IMG/VR virus record: IMGVR_UViG_3300009506_003033
Coordinates: 1-64,000 of that record
Reading direction: 5' to 3' (one strand)
Source of the DNA: a virus
Length of the DNA: 64,000 bases
Each line of letters starts with the position of its first letter. Position 1 is the stretch's first letter. Both the position numbers and the translations under genes were made by a program. Under the pieces are notes generated by a model. The model had not been told where the DNA came from and searched no databases. It saw nothing but the letters and a program-made list of their open reading frames with translations. Shown one piece after another: positions 17,408-24,391 of this stretch.

Positions 17408-18141
17408 TGGCCACGATTGCAGCTCTCTGCCCGACCTATAGGCGACCTCAGCTGCTGGGACAGCTCATCAAACTATTCCAGATGCAAACATGCATGGATA
17501 GCGAACTCATCATACTTGATGATGCGGGGCAGTACGGCAACGTCGCCGGAGACCGGTGGCGCATAATTTCCATGTCGGATAGATTTCCGAGCGTCGAGGC
17601 AAAGAGAAACTACCTTATCCGGAATACATCCGCTGAAATGATTGCCATGTGGGACGACGACGATATCTATCTGCCATGGGCCTTGGATGCGTGTGCATAT
17701 GCACTCAGCAACAGCACCTTCGCACAGCCACGTCAAATCCTCGAATGGACTGGGCCTGGAGAACACCGGTGGAAGAGGTGCCTGACATATGGACATCGCC
17801 ACGACTACTGCTATGGCGGCTGCTGGTCGTATCGGCGCGACTGGTTCCTTTCGACAGGAGGTTATCCGGAACATGAGGACAATGGTGGTGATTGGTACTG
17901 GTTTAGACGAATTGCCCATTCGCCGGCCTCTGTAGATACAATTTGTGATCGGTATCCCGACCCGTTCTATGTCTACAATCGCGGACATTTCCAGTCATGG
18001 AGTGCTGGAAACATCGGATATAACTCCGTTCCAGATGCTTCCATAGATCATGCTGGCAAAGTCGATGTGCTTGACATCAAGCTGCTCGTGGATGTTTTGG
18101 CGATACCGATGCCTATCAATGTGGAGCCGCGCCCATGGTGA
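17407..18141 (+). CDS. Glycosyltransferase family 2
   Basis: A 244-residue GT2: IAALCPTYRRPQLLGQLI on strand 1, LIILDDAGQYG as nucleotide loop and MWDDDDIYLPWAL as the DXD metal site. GGCWSYRRDWFLSTGGYPEHEDNGGDW forms an acceptor loop with acidic base candidate (segment near residues 137-163). Lying between the GDP-heptose enzymes it is a candidate heptosyltransferase of the GT2 type, by context only. Confidence 0.85.
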   Translation: MATIAALCPTYRRPQLLGQLIKLFQMQTCMDSELIILDDAGQYGNVAGDRWRIISMSDRFPSVEAKRNYLIRNTSAEMIAMWDDDDIYLPWALDACAYALSNSTFAQPRQILEWTGPGEHRWKRCLTYGHRHDYCYGGCWSYRRDWFLSTGGYPEHEDNGGDWYWFRRIAHSPASVDTICDRYPDPFYVYNRGHFQSWSAGNIGYNSVPDASIDHAGKVDVLDIKLLVDVLAIPMPINVEPRPW

Positions 18142-18959
18142 TGAAATCCAAAGCATTCATCGCCTGTGCGGGGCATGCACGACGACTAGGCCCATTCTGC
18201 TATCAGATCCCGAAATGTATGCTTAACGTCAACGGTCGGCCATGTCTTCAGCACATCATCGAGGACTACCGTGATTCCGATATAGTACCGATGACAATTG
18301 GCTTATCGAAGAATCAGGCCCCATCCGTTATCGCTCGTTTCGGAGATGGAACTAGACTGAGAACTCGGATATTCTACAGCATCGAGACGTCTGCGAACGG
18401 ATCAGCCATAAGCTTACGCCATGCATGGCATCTTCTTGACGACCGATGCCATCTAGCCTTCTGTGATGTGTTGACACGCTTTAATATTCGTTCACTCGAA
18501 CAGTGGCCAATTTCCATTCTGATCTGCCGCTCATCGGAACCAGAACGATGCGGTAATGTGATTATTGATGGCGACCGAGTAGTAGCATTCAAAGAAAAAC
18601 CCCAGCATCCAGATGGGAGTCTTGTTTTCGCCGGTAGAATGTGGTTCATTAAATCAGCAATATTCACGGCGATGTCAGAACCCGGAGCAATTGATTTGTC
18701 GCGAGACGTTCTTGCACGTGTTACTCTTCACGCTGTCACAACTGAAAATATAATCGACGTAGGTACAACGAGAGGATTTCTCAATGCTGCACAATGGTCT
18801 GATCACTATGTCATGCCTTGGCCGAAAGGGTCGTTGGGGAAACCAAGTCTTCCAGTACATGTTCCTCAGAACGTACGCAAAGAGATGCAGGCTGCAGTAC
18901 CAGTGCCCCAAGTGGATCGGGCAGATACTTCTAGGCCATGCCGATCCGTCTATCACTGA
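18141..18959 (+). CDS. Sugar-phosphate nucleotidyltransferase (HddC-like)
   Basis: A 272-residue nucleotidyltransferase: CAGHARRLGPFCYQIPKCML is a variant of the GxGxRL-x-PxxxxPK signature, NGRPCLQHII follows, FCDVLTRF is the metal site, VVAFKEKPQ the late Lys motif. In this setting it is the best candidate for heptose-1-P guanylyltransferase (HddC), although mannose-1-P or another sugar-1-P cannot be excluded. The last 58 residues overlap the next gene in another frame and are probably read-through. Start ATG chosen from the TGATG junction. Confidence 0.75.
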   Translation: MKSKAFIACAGHARRLGPFCYQIPKCMLNVNGRPCLQHIIEDYRDSDIVPMTIGLSKNQAPSVIARFGDGTRLRTRIFYSIETSANGSAISLRHAWHLLDDRCHLAFCDVLTRFNIRSLEQWPISILICRSSEPERCGNVIIDGDRVVAFKEKPQHPDGSLVFAGRMWFIKSAIFTAMSEPGAIDLSRDVLARVTLHAVTTENIIDVGTTRGFLNAAQWSDHYVMPWPKGSLGKPSLPVHVPQNVRKEMQAAVPVPQVDRADTSRPCRSVYH

Positions 18960-19743
18960 ATCTTGCGAGAGTGTCCGAGAGACACGTAATCGAGCACCGG
19001 AAGGTTGTGAACAGGATGAACTCGGATTGACATTTCCACCATCGGGGAACGAGATAGACGGACATGATTTCGATGGCTATTGCCAATATCACACGAGTTA
19101 CTACGCACCAGATTGGGAGTTCATTCGTGGATTGTTCATTCCAACCGCAGAACATAGAGATCGGATGCAGCCGGCACTCGACGAATTGCGATCCCGAGGG
19201 AAGACACTGATAGGACTCCATCTGCGGCGAGGAGACACTGGGCGTCTGATCTACTATTTGACTCCAAACGCATGGTACCTCGTTTGGCTGAAAGAGAATT
19301 GGCAACGATTGAAAAAGCCAGTCTTGTTCATTGCCTCTGAGAGACCCGCCGACAAGGAAGCATTTGCCGAATATGATCCTATGGCATCAAGTGATTTGTT
19401 GAAGTTGCACCCGCAACCATACAGGATCTACAACTACCTCAAGTACGATTTGAATCATCCGACGCCAGTGTCAATGGACTGGTTTCCAGATTGGTACATC
19501 CTCACGCAATGTGACATCTTGTTATTCGGTAATTCGACGTTCAGCTATACCGCAGCGATGATGGGAAACAATCTCTCGGAGGCATGGAGATCGAAATTAT
19601 CCCTTCAGGGATTCCAGCAGATCAATCCCTGGAACGACTGGCCACTTGTCAGAGAAGACTTGAGAAACTATCCGGGCATCGCCGACACATGGTACGACAG
19701 GAATCCGGCCTGGAAGGGAGGAGAGGTCCACGGAAGAGACTAG
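18784..19743 (+). CDS. GT11-like fucosyltransferase family protein
   Basis: A 319-residue protein. GRWGNQVFQYMFLRTYA is the N-terminal G-N-Q-x-F-Q-Y block and LHLRRGD the GDP-fucose-binding HxRRGD motif of alpha-1,2-fucosyltransferases. FIASERPADKEAF and FGNSTFSYTAAMMG are the two C-terminal blocks. It would use GDP-fucose or a related GDP-sugar, perhaps one made here. It begins 176 nt inside the previous gene. Last gene of the glycan cassette; convergent with the minus-strand block. Confidence 0.82.
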   Translation: MLHNGLITMSCLGRKGRWGNQVFQYMFLRTYAKRCRLQYQCPKWIGQILLGHADPSITESCESVRETRNRAPEGCEQDELGLTFPPSGNEIDGHDFDGYCQYHTSYYAPDWEFIRGLFIPTAEHRDRMQPALDELRSRGKTLIGLHLRRGDTGRLIYYLTPNAWYLVWLKENWQRLKKPVLFIASERPADKEAFAEYDPMASSDLLKLHPQPYRIYNYLKYDLNHPTPVSMDWFPDWYILTQCDILLFGNSTFSYTAAMMGNNLSEAWRSKLSLQGFQQINPWNDWPLVREDLRNYPGIADTWYDRNPAWKGGEVHGRD

Positions 19744-19783
19744 CCCCTATCCCAGTGGGAATGCTCCCTCCCGGAGTTCGCTC

Positions 19784-19972
19784 CTATCCGGGTGCCTGCT
19801 GGGTGGGGGCGTCTTCCGCGCGTTCGTAGTCTCCGCACCAGTGGCCGGATACTACCGTCGGATGCTTGGGATGTGGCGCATAGCGAACGCACTCGCCATA
19901 ATCCGTGCCGTAATCCAAGTCGTTGCGAATCGCTATGTAGAATCGGCACGTCTCACAGGTTTCTTCAGTCAT
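19784..19972 (-). CDS. Small Cys-rich (zinc-binding) hypothetical protein
   Basis: A 62-residue product. CETCRFY near the N-terminus and GECVRYAP then HWCGDY give four Cys spaced like a knuckle. Similar short proteins are common in phage early regions, and the 20529 gene product shares CGTCAHW. Start overlaps the end of the upstream gene. Role unknown. Confidence 0.65.
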   Translation of the reverse strand: MTEETCETCRFYIAIRNDLDYGTDYGECVRYAPHPKHPTVVSGHWCGDYERAEDAPTQQAPG

Positions 19973-20208
19973 TCTATGCCTTTCACGTATCTGACCCGAT
20001 CCTTAGTCACGGCCGTCGGCGGAATCTGTCTGGCCCGGATCTTGGAGCATTCAACCTGCCATCTCCAATTGAGTGGCACGCCTTTCGGCAACCGTAACGT
20101 GTGAACGCTGTTGCTGGCTGCGAGAATCATCTGGCCTCGTTCTGGCCCCATCCATCGCCATACTTGGCCGTCGCCACCTACTCGCAAATCATCAAGATTG
20201 ATTGCCAT
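19969..20208 (-). CDS. Hypothetical protein
   Basis: A 79-residue product from the ATG that has AAGGAGA 9 nt upstream; an earlier in-frame ATG at 20232 would overlap the previous gene. The sequence (GGDGQVWRWMGPERGQ, then PLNWRW) suggests a small beta fold. No family recognised. Confidence 0.6.
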   Translation of the reverse strand: MAINLDDLRVGGDGQVWRWMGPERGQMILAASNSVHTLRLPKGVPLNWRWQVECSKIRARQIPPTAVTKDRVRYVKGIE

Positions 20209-20213
20209 ATCAT

Positions 20214-20438
20214 CTAGTCTCCTTCTTTGCATTGAAGGGCTACAATCTCATTGTGCGGATTGATGCCTGGATTCGGTACATCGGCGTTGTTGCGAATGTC
20301 TGCCCACGACCATGATTCTGCTCCTTCGACGTGCAAGAGAAACTTGATCTCGCCCTTTGGCAGTTCTGGATGATTGGTGTTGCGTAAGATTCGCTGTACC
20401 TTTTCGGCGATGGTTCGTTTCTGTTGAACTGAGAACAT
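20214..20438 (-). CDS. Small hypothetical protein
   Basis: A 74-residue product with a helical N-terminus and a SWSWADIRNNADVPNPGINPHNE segment (residues about 42-65). The start is preceded by TTGAAAGGCCAAGAGC, the leader also seen upstream of other early genes. No family recognised, but coding character is good and spacing to neighbours is tight. Confidence 0.65.
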   Translation of the reverse strand: MFSVQQKRTIAEKVQRILRNTNHPELPKGEIKFLLHVEGAESWSWADIRNNADVPNPGINPHNEIVALQCKEGD

Positions 20439-20461
20439 GCTCTTGGCCTTTCAAGGAAAGA

Positions 20462-20508
20462 GCCCCGTCCCGGTTGAAAGGGTGTCCGCCGAGCTGCCGG
20501 GACGGGGC
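20462..20508 (-). terminator. Perfect 12-bp stem-loop between two minus-strand genes
   Basis: Arms at 20462-20473 and 20497-20508 are perfectly complementary and GC-rich. Read on the minus strand the stem is followed by TCTTTCC, a weak U-tract. It may act as a partial terminator or an RNA-processing hairpin in front of the next ribosome site. Confidence 0.55.
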
Positions 20509-20528
20509 ATTTCCCAGCCGGCGGTGAT

Positions 20529-20759
20529 TCATTCAACAACTGCTTTCCACAGCACGCATCCGAAAGATTCCGTGCATCGCAGTGCCGCGAAGTAGCCACT
20601 CCTGTCTTCCACTGCTGCCAGCCATTCCTCCTCTTCATCGTAGGGTTCCCGTGTCGCGTGCTGCGGGCCATGTATCGCGTTGCATCTTCCCACATCCGGC
20701 CAAATCGTCTCGGTCAACGGGCCGGACCAGTGAGCACATGTGCCACATGTTCTATTGAC
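20529..20759 (-). CDS. Small Cys-containing hypothetical protein
   Basis: A 76-residue product from the internal ATG MVNRTCGTCAHW. Extra codons upstream belong to a palindromic repeat and read as a Lys/Arg-rich segment, so I excluded them. CGTCAHW then GRCN, CTES and GCVLW offer Cys ligands for zinc. Related in style to the 19784 gene. Role unknown. Confidence 0.6.
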   Translation of the reverse strand, partial: VNRTCGTCAHWSGPLTETIWPDVGRCNAIHGPQHATREPYDEEEEWLAAVEDRSGYFAALRCTESFGCVLWKAVVE

Positions 20760-20796
20760 CATTTCGGATGCCTTTTTGCGTTTTTCTCGGGATTTT

Positions 20797-20825
20797 TCCC
20801 AAGCGGTAAAATTTACCGCTTGGGA
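20797..20825. repeat. Palindromic repeat element, copy 1
   Basis: A perfect 29-bp palindrome (14-bp arms, 1-base centre) with core AAGCGGTAAA. It and the roughly 25 bases that follow on the minus strand closely match 40064-40115 on the plus strand. There the same element lies inside a ParB-like coding sequence. Confidence 0.85.
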
Positions 20826-20861
20826 GAGTTGCCCCAAAGTGGGGATGCCTTATGTCATGCT

Positions 20862-21245
20862 TCAGCGAATATCCAGCACGCCAGGATATCGCTTGTTGAA
20901 GAGCACGAGCCAGGACTGCACTAGTGCTTTTTGTCTCTCAGTGACATCGCTGTCGTCGTACAGCCACTTTGGAGTGTTTGTGTGAATCCAATCCTGAACT
21001 TGTTCACAAGTCTGATCTGGTGTTATCAGTTTTCCATTTTTCCAGATGTCATAGAGACCATTACTGCTGGCGGCAACGATTTCGTAGCCTGCGAGCCGCG
21101 GGACTGGGGATGCTGCGAAAACCACGTCGCCTCGACGAAATACGATCGCAAGCATGCCGAATCCCTTGCGATTCTTCAAGGCTAGTAACCGCATTAACTG
21201 TGCGTCGCCGCCAGGAATACCAGGTACAATGTTGACATTCTGCAT
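20862..21245 (-). CDS. Hypothetical protein
   Basis: A 127-residue product. A central beta-rich stretch (GMLAIVFRRGDVVFAASP) is followed by a helical C-terminus with DWIHTNTPKWLYDD. No family recognised. The leader TTGAAAGGGTAAACAAA precedes the ATG, the motif shared by early genes on both strands. Confidence 0.6.
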   Translation of the reverse strand: MQNVNIVPGIPGGDAQLMRLLALKNRKGFGMLAIVFRRGDVVFAASPVPRLAGYEIVAASSNGLYDIWKNGKLITPDQTCEQVQDWIHTNTPKWLYDDSDVTERQKALVQSWLVLFNKRYPGVLDIR

Positions 21246-21288
21246 TTTGTTTACCCTTTCAATGGAACTTGTTAGCTGACATTGGATT

Positions 21289-21501
21289 TCAGCTGATTCG
21301 CAACACCTGCACTAGCCAATCCCGGATCGCATCGTGCATCGGGTGCCCTTCGCCCAAGATGATCGCCGCCAGCAACACGCCAGACAATCCGCCGACGACA
21401 ACCTCGAAGCCGATGAACAGCCGGATCACCCACCGTTGTATCGCTCTCCGGCGCCGTGTCTTGCGTAGCTGGTGTTGTCTACGGTTCATTGAATCCATCA
21501 T
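21289..21501 (-). CDS. Small single-pass membrane protein
   Basis: A 70-residue product: a strongly basic N-terminus (RKTRRRRAIQRW) followed by one hydrophobic helix about residues 24-50, then a short tail. The positive-inside rule suggests the N-terminus is cytoplasmic. Could be a superinfection or holin-like protein, but nothing in the sequence fixes that. Confidence 0.6.
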   Translation of the reverse strand: MMDSMNRRQHQLRKTRRRRAIQRWVIRLFIGFEVVVGGLSGVLLAAIILGEGHPMHDAIRDWLVQVLRIS

Positions 21502-22058
21502 CGAATATTAAATTGACTCATTTTGTTTCGTGGCCAGAGCCAGCCACCTTTCCCTCGTCTGCCACGATCTGCTTTGAATTTGCCTCCAGGCCAATCTTTG
21601 CGGTGATCACCGTATGTGAAAACATCAGCCAGCGAAATAAATAGCCACTTAGGAGGGCCATCGATTGGGCTTTCTTCATTGTCATCAAGCGGCGATTTCT
21701 CTTCGTGAATTACCAATATTACCGGAGATTCACTTTTCTTCGCGACTGTTTGATATTCCTCTAGCAGCGAGAAATCAATCCCATGTTCCCATCGTGGCCC
21801 TGGAGGATATCGTCTCCAAGTGGCAACTGCCTTTGCCTTGACTTCGTGCCATTGCACCATGCGAGCCATCAGGAGCATATCAGGGGCAACGAGTGCCGTC
21901 GTATCGACAAATATAAGCGGTGCTTTGCATTTTGCGTCTTGTTCAACCATTCCATATGTCGGTAAAACGACGTGACCACGTTTTGCCATCATCCTGGCCC
22001 ATTTCTTTTGGGCACTGTCGCCTATTTTCCATTCCCGTGTTTCATGAAACTCGCTCAT
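21498..22058 (-). CDS. PD-(D/E)XK-like nuclease-fold protein
   Basis: A 186-residue product. MVQWHEVKAKA near residue 69 resembles the E-x-K core of PD-(D/E)XK nucleases and a preceding D (APDMLLMA) could be the metal Asp. N-terminal KIGDSAQKKWARMMAKRGH fits the helix that starts such folds. It overlaps both neighbours slightly and lies next to a DNA methyltransferase, so DNA processing is plausible. Catalysis not certain. Confidence 0.5.
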   Translation of the reverse strand: MSEFHETREWKIGDSAQKKWARMMAKRGHVVLPTYGMVEQDAKCKAPLIFVDTTALVAPDMLLMARMVQWHEVKAKAVATWRRYPPGPRWEHGIDFSLLEEYQTVAKKSESPVILVIHEEKSPLDDNEESPIDGPPKWLFISLADVFTYGDHRKDWPGGKFKADRGRRGKGGWLWPRNKMSQFNIR

Positions 22059-23019
22059 AGATCATTCCAAACTTGGCGAAATGTTTCGCAAACTTCTTCG
22101 GTGCTTTTCCGAGGTATAATACGGCCTGCCCCTGTAGTGGACAGCTCTCGGTACCCTCGTCATCCCACCACTTCAGCCGTCCCTTGGGAAAGCAGATTGA
22201 CGCGGCCAACGTGCCTACCGACTGGAACCACGATGTCTCCGTGGCGTTGTTCACAAGCACGCACGCCGCCGTAACATCGCCAGACTGATATGATTCTGCC
22301 AGTTTCGTCATGAATGAATCAATGAGGCCAGAAGCGTACGGCGGATTCAACCAGACTCGTCCAGTCCATTTTTTGTCGCGGCCGTCGGTTTCCGCCGTGT
22401 AGAACTTCTTGGCCTTGATGACTTCCTGTGCCGCTTCGGACGTCGCGGGATCCAAGTCGATGTCCCCCATCGTTGCCCGGGCCGCTTCGATGTATTCAGG
22501 AGGTGTGTACCATTCCGGCTGGCCGGTGTTCTGCGAGACGTGGGCCGCCTCGTTGGACGTACCCAAGTGCGGCACCGTTTTCTTGGCTTCGTTGTAGAAC
22601 TTCTGGATGTATGCTTGTAGTTTTTTCTCCGTCGAGTACTTCAGTCGCATCCGTTGACATGTGGCCGATAGATGTTCGTCAATGGCCAAATCCTCCAATC
22701 TGCAAATCTGCACTTTTGCAGATTTGCATCGTAAGTGCTGATTTGACGGCCGTTTAGCTTTACCCCTTCCAAACACCCCGGCATCCTTCAGCCCGATGAT
22801 CTGCCCACCTAGATGCCAGCCGTTAATGACGACTTGGCTTCCGAGCTCGAATGCCTTCGGGTAGTCTGTGTTCATAGCCAGCAGGTGATCCCGTGCCGCC
22901 GATAGCACTCTTCCCCATGCCGCACGTTGTTCTGCTGGCATCGTTTTGGTGATTGCATGCAACTCTTCCTTTGTCATTTGCTCCAGCGGTTTCCCTGGAA
23001 TCTCGGCAAGTTCGCCCAT
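22042..23019 (-). CDS. Phage N-6-adenine DNA methyltransferase (Dam-type)
   Basis: A 325-residue protein with an N-terminal extension and a C-terminal phage Dam domain (PF05869 type): NTGQPEWYTPPEYIEAAR, DIDLDPATSE, and VWLNPPYA, the NPPY catalytic motif that flips and methylates adenine N6. The last part (WWDDEG, QGQAVLYLG) is also typical. Residues about 98-107 are encoded by a 28-bp palindrome, an apparent insertion in a linker. It probably protects phage DNA from host restriction or marks replication. Confidence 0.88.
   Translation of the reverse strand: MGELAEIPGKPLEQMTKEELHAITKTMPAEQRAAWGRVLSAARDHLLAMNTDYPKAFELGSQVVINGWHLGGQIIGLKDAGVFGRGKAKRPSNQHLRCKSAKVQICRLEDLAIDEHLSATCQRMRLKYSTEKKLQAYIQKFYNEAKKTVPHLGTSNEAAHVSQNTGQPEWYTPPEYIEAARATMGDIDLDPATSEAAQEVIKAKKFYTAETDGRDKKWTGRVWLNPPYASGLIDSFMTKLAESYQSGDVTAACVLVNNATETSWFQSVGTLAASICFPKGRLKWWDDEGTESCPLQGQAVLYLGKAPKKFAKHFAKFGMIYERVS
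22701..22728. repeat. Intragenic palindrome in the Dam gene
   Basis: Two 12-bp arms (TGCAAATCTGCA and its complement) around a 4-base centre, wholly inside coding sequence. Its sequence differs from the 20797/40064 element but it occupies a similar place, a linker between domains. Confidence 0.8.
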
Positions 23020-23059
23020 TCATCAGCCTCCCTGAAGATATTCGCATGAAAAAACGTCC

Positions 23060-23416
23060 CTAGTCGCGACGGGCCACCGAGGCACGTTCGCGTTCCAAAA
23101 TCCGGTAAGCCTCTTCGATCATACCGTCGACGGCTTCTTTTGAAATGTCGACGTTATGTTTCCGAGCCAATGCGGGCCATTCTGTTTTCCAGACATCCAA
23201 GGCATGACATTCGCAACCGATCGCTACGTAGCGCCACGGAATCAGCAAAAAAGCATCTTCGCCATCTATCGTTCCTATGTTAGTATTGTAGCCGTAGCCG
23301 GAGCCGTAGCCGGAGCCGTAGCCGGAGCCGTCGCCGTCGCCGTAGCCGTAGCCGGAGCCGGAGCCGGAGCCGTAGCCGTAGCCGGAGCCGGAGCCGAGAT
23401 GAATATCTATGGCCAT
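23060..23416 (-). CDS. Glycine/tyrosine-repeat protein
   Basis: A 118-residue product. Residues about 8-43 are an unbroken GSG/GYG/GDG run encoded by a 6-bp microsatellite. The C-terminal part (DGEDAFLLIPWRYVAIGCEC, then a helix) is a compact non-repetitive domain. Proteins with this architecture are frequent in phage, usually beside a DUF6948-like gene as here. Function unknown; repeat length probably varies between isolates. Confidence 0.65.
   Translation of the reverse strand: MAIDIHLGSGSGYGYGSGSGSGYGYGDGDGSGYGSGYGSGYGYNTNIGTIDGEDAFLLIPWRYVAIGCECHALDVWKTEWPALARKHNVDISKEAVDGMIEEAYRILERERASVARRD
23284..23398 (-). repeat. Hexanucleotide coding microsatellite
   Basis: About 19 units of GCCGGA/GCCGTA/GCCGTC (plus strand) encoding alternating Gly and Ser/Tyr/Asp on the minus strand. 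All indels of one unit keep frame, so it can change length without breaking the gene. Confidence 0.9.
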
Positions 23417-23697
23417 GCTTCAATCTCTTTCGCTGCAGTCTGTGATACAGACAGATATTGACAGACATGTTCTGTGGCAGTTACCTCCACAGTATCTGTC
23501 AATTGCGTGTCACCACGCGGACCATTTTGTGCCAAGCCAAATAATCCTTTGCAGGCGGCATCCCAATACAAAACCATTCGTGCGCGATGCAATGTGATCG
23601 GTGATCCGACGATTGGTTCCGCATCAGTCCAACCGTAGACAACACATTTACCAGTTTTGCCACAGCATATTATCCACGATCGTTGATTTGCTGACAT
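23407..23697 (-). CDS. DUF6948-like hypothetical phage protein
   Basis: A 96-residue product from the ATG that follows GGAGAACAATC; a longer frame upstream lacks a ribosome site. WIICCGKTGKCVVYGWTD and RMVLYWDAACKGLFGLAQNGP are features I associate with DUF6948, small phage proteins of unknown role. Overlaps the glycine-repeat gene by 10 nt. Confidence 0.65.
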   Translation of the reverse strand: MSANQRSWIICCGKTGKCVVYGWTDAEPIVGSPITLHRARMVLYWDAACKGLFGLAQNGPRGDTQLTDTVEVTATEHVCQYLSVSQTAAKEIEAWP

Positions 23698-23716
23698 GAT
23701 TGTTCTCCAGCAAAGA

Positions 23717-23790
23717 AAAACGCTCCTAGTCACGTCGGGCCAAACAGGCCAGGGACTAGCCCACCGTCGCGACCAAGAGCGTTGATTTCC
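23717..23790 (-). other. Structured intergenic stretch upstream of the DUF6948-like gene
   Basis: The outer arms AACGCTC (23725-23731) and GAGCGTT (23778-23784) are complementary around a loop of about 45 bases. A nearby stretch resembles the segment at 23047-23072 (TAGTCGCGACGGGCC), suggesting a small dispersed repeat. No clear U-tract, so terminator status is doubtful. Confidence 0.4.
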
Positions 23791-23839
23791 TGTCCCTGTT
23801 CATGCGGGTTTGGCTCCGCGTTTCCCGAATTCTACCACA

Positions 23840-23962
23840 TTATACCCGCGTCTCAAAATCCATATTAATCTTTAAAAGTCGAGCACGGATATCCGATTCC
23901 TTGTAACCCAGACAATATCGCCGAATTGCCTCTTCGCGTTCTTGGCGATGACGGGATATCAT
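23840..23962 (-). CDS. 40-residue basic peptide
   Basis: A short frame (starts MISRHRQEREEAIRRYC) with a strong GGAGG ribosome site 8 nt before the ATG. The product is rich in R, E and I with an amphipathic helix and a YKESDIRARLLKIN segment like a single HTH helix pair. Sits alone between two longer minus-strand genes with no other coding candidate, so it is likely translated. Confidence 0.6.
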   Translation of the reverse strand: MISRHRQEREEAIRRYCLGYKESDIRARLLKINMDFETRV

Positions 23963-23980
23963 AGTTAGGCCTCCGTCTGT

Positions 23981-24379
23981 CTAATAGCTCAATACGGCCA
24001 GGCAATACAATGCAGGCATCATGCCACGAACTCCTTTGGAATGCAACAAGTCGTCAGTTCTAGCAATGACGCTTTCCGTTAGCGCAGGAACCTCCATGTG
24101 CGGTAAACCGAATCGATGCGAACAAGTTTCCGCAACCAACAACCCGAGATACCATCCATCCCTGTTTTCATAGTCGACATGATGTATAATCGTGCCGTCC
24201 CATAGCTCGGTATCATCTATGGCAATTGCGACGCCACTTTTTGTTGCATATCCTTTTGTTTTGACTATGGCTCCATAGGGTTCTCCGGTAGTCTCGTTGT
24301 ATTTGACTACTTGTTCATTTACATCAATGATCTCTATCGGTATGCCGTATACGATTTTGCATCTAATATCTAAACCCAT
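23981..24379 (-). CDS. Hypothetical protein
   Basis: A 132-residue product beginning MGLDIRCKIVYGIPI. The middle (ELWDGTIIHHVDYENRDGWYLGLLVAETCSH) resembles other small phage proteins of unknown role, beta-rich with scattered His and Cys. AAAGGAG lies 8 nt upstream. No function assigned. Confidence 0.6.
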   Translation of the reverse strand: MGLDIRCKIVYGIPIEIIDVNEQVVKYNETTGEPYGAIVKTKGYATKSGVAIAIDDTELWDGTIIHHVDYENRDGWYLGLLVAETCSHRFGLPHMEVPALTESVIARTDDLLHSKGVRGMMPALYCLAVLSY

Positions 24380-24391
24380 TGTATTGCTCCT

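Noticed and set aside
19769-19792. Bidirectional terminator between the convergent glycan and early blocks
   Set aside because: A 6-bp CCCGGA/TCCGGG hairpin exists but has no U-tract on either strand, so it is too weak to call.
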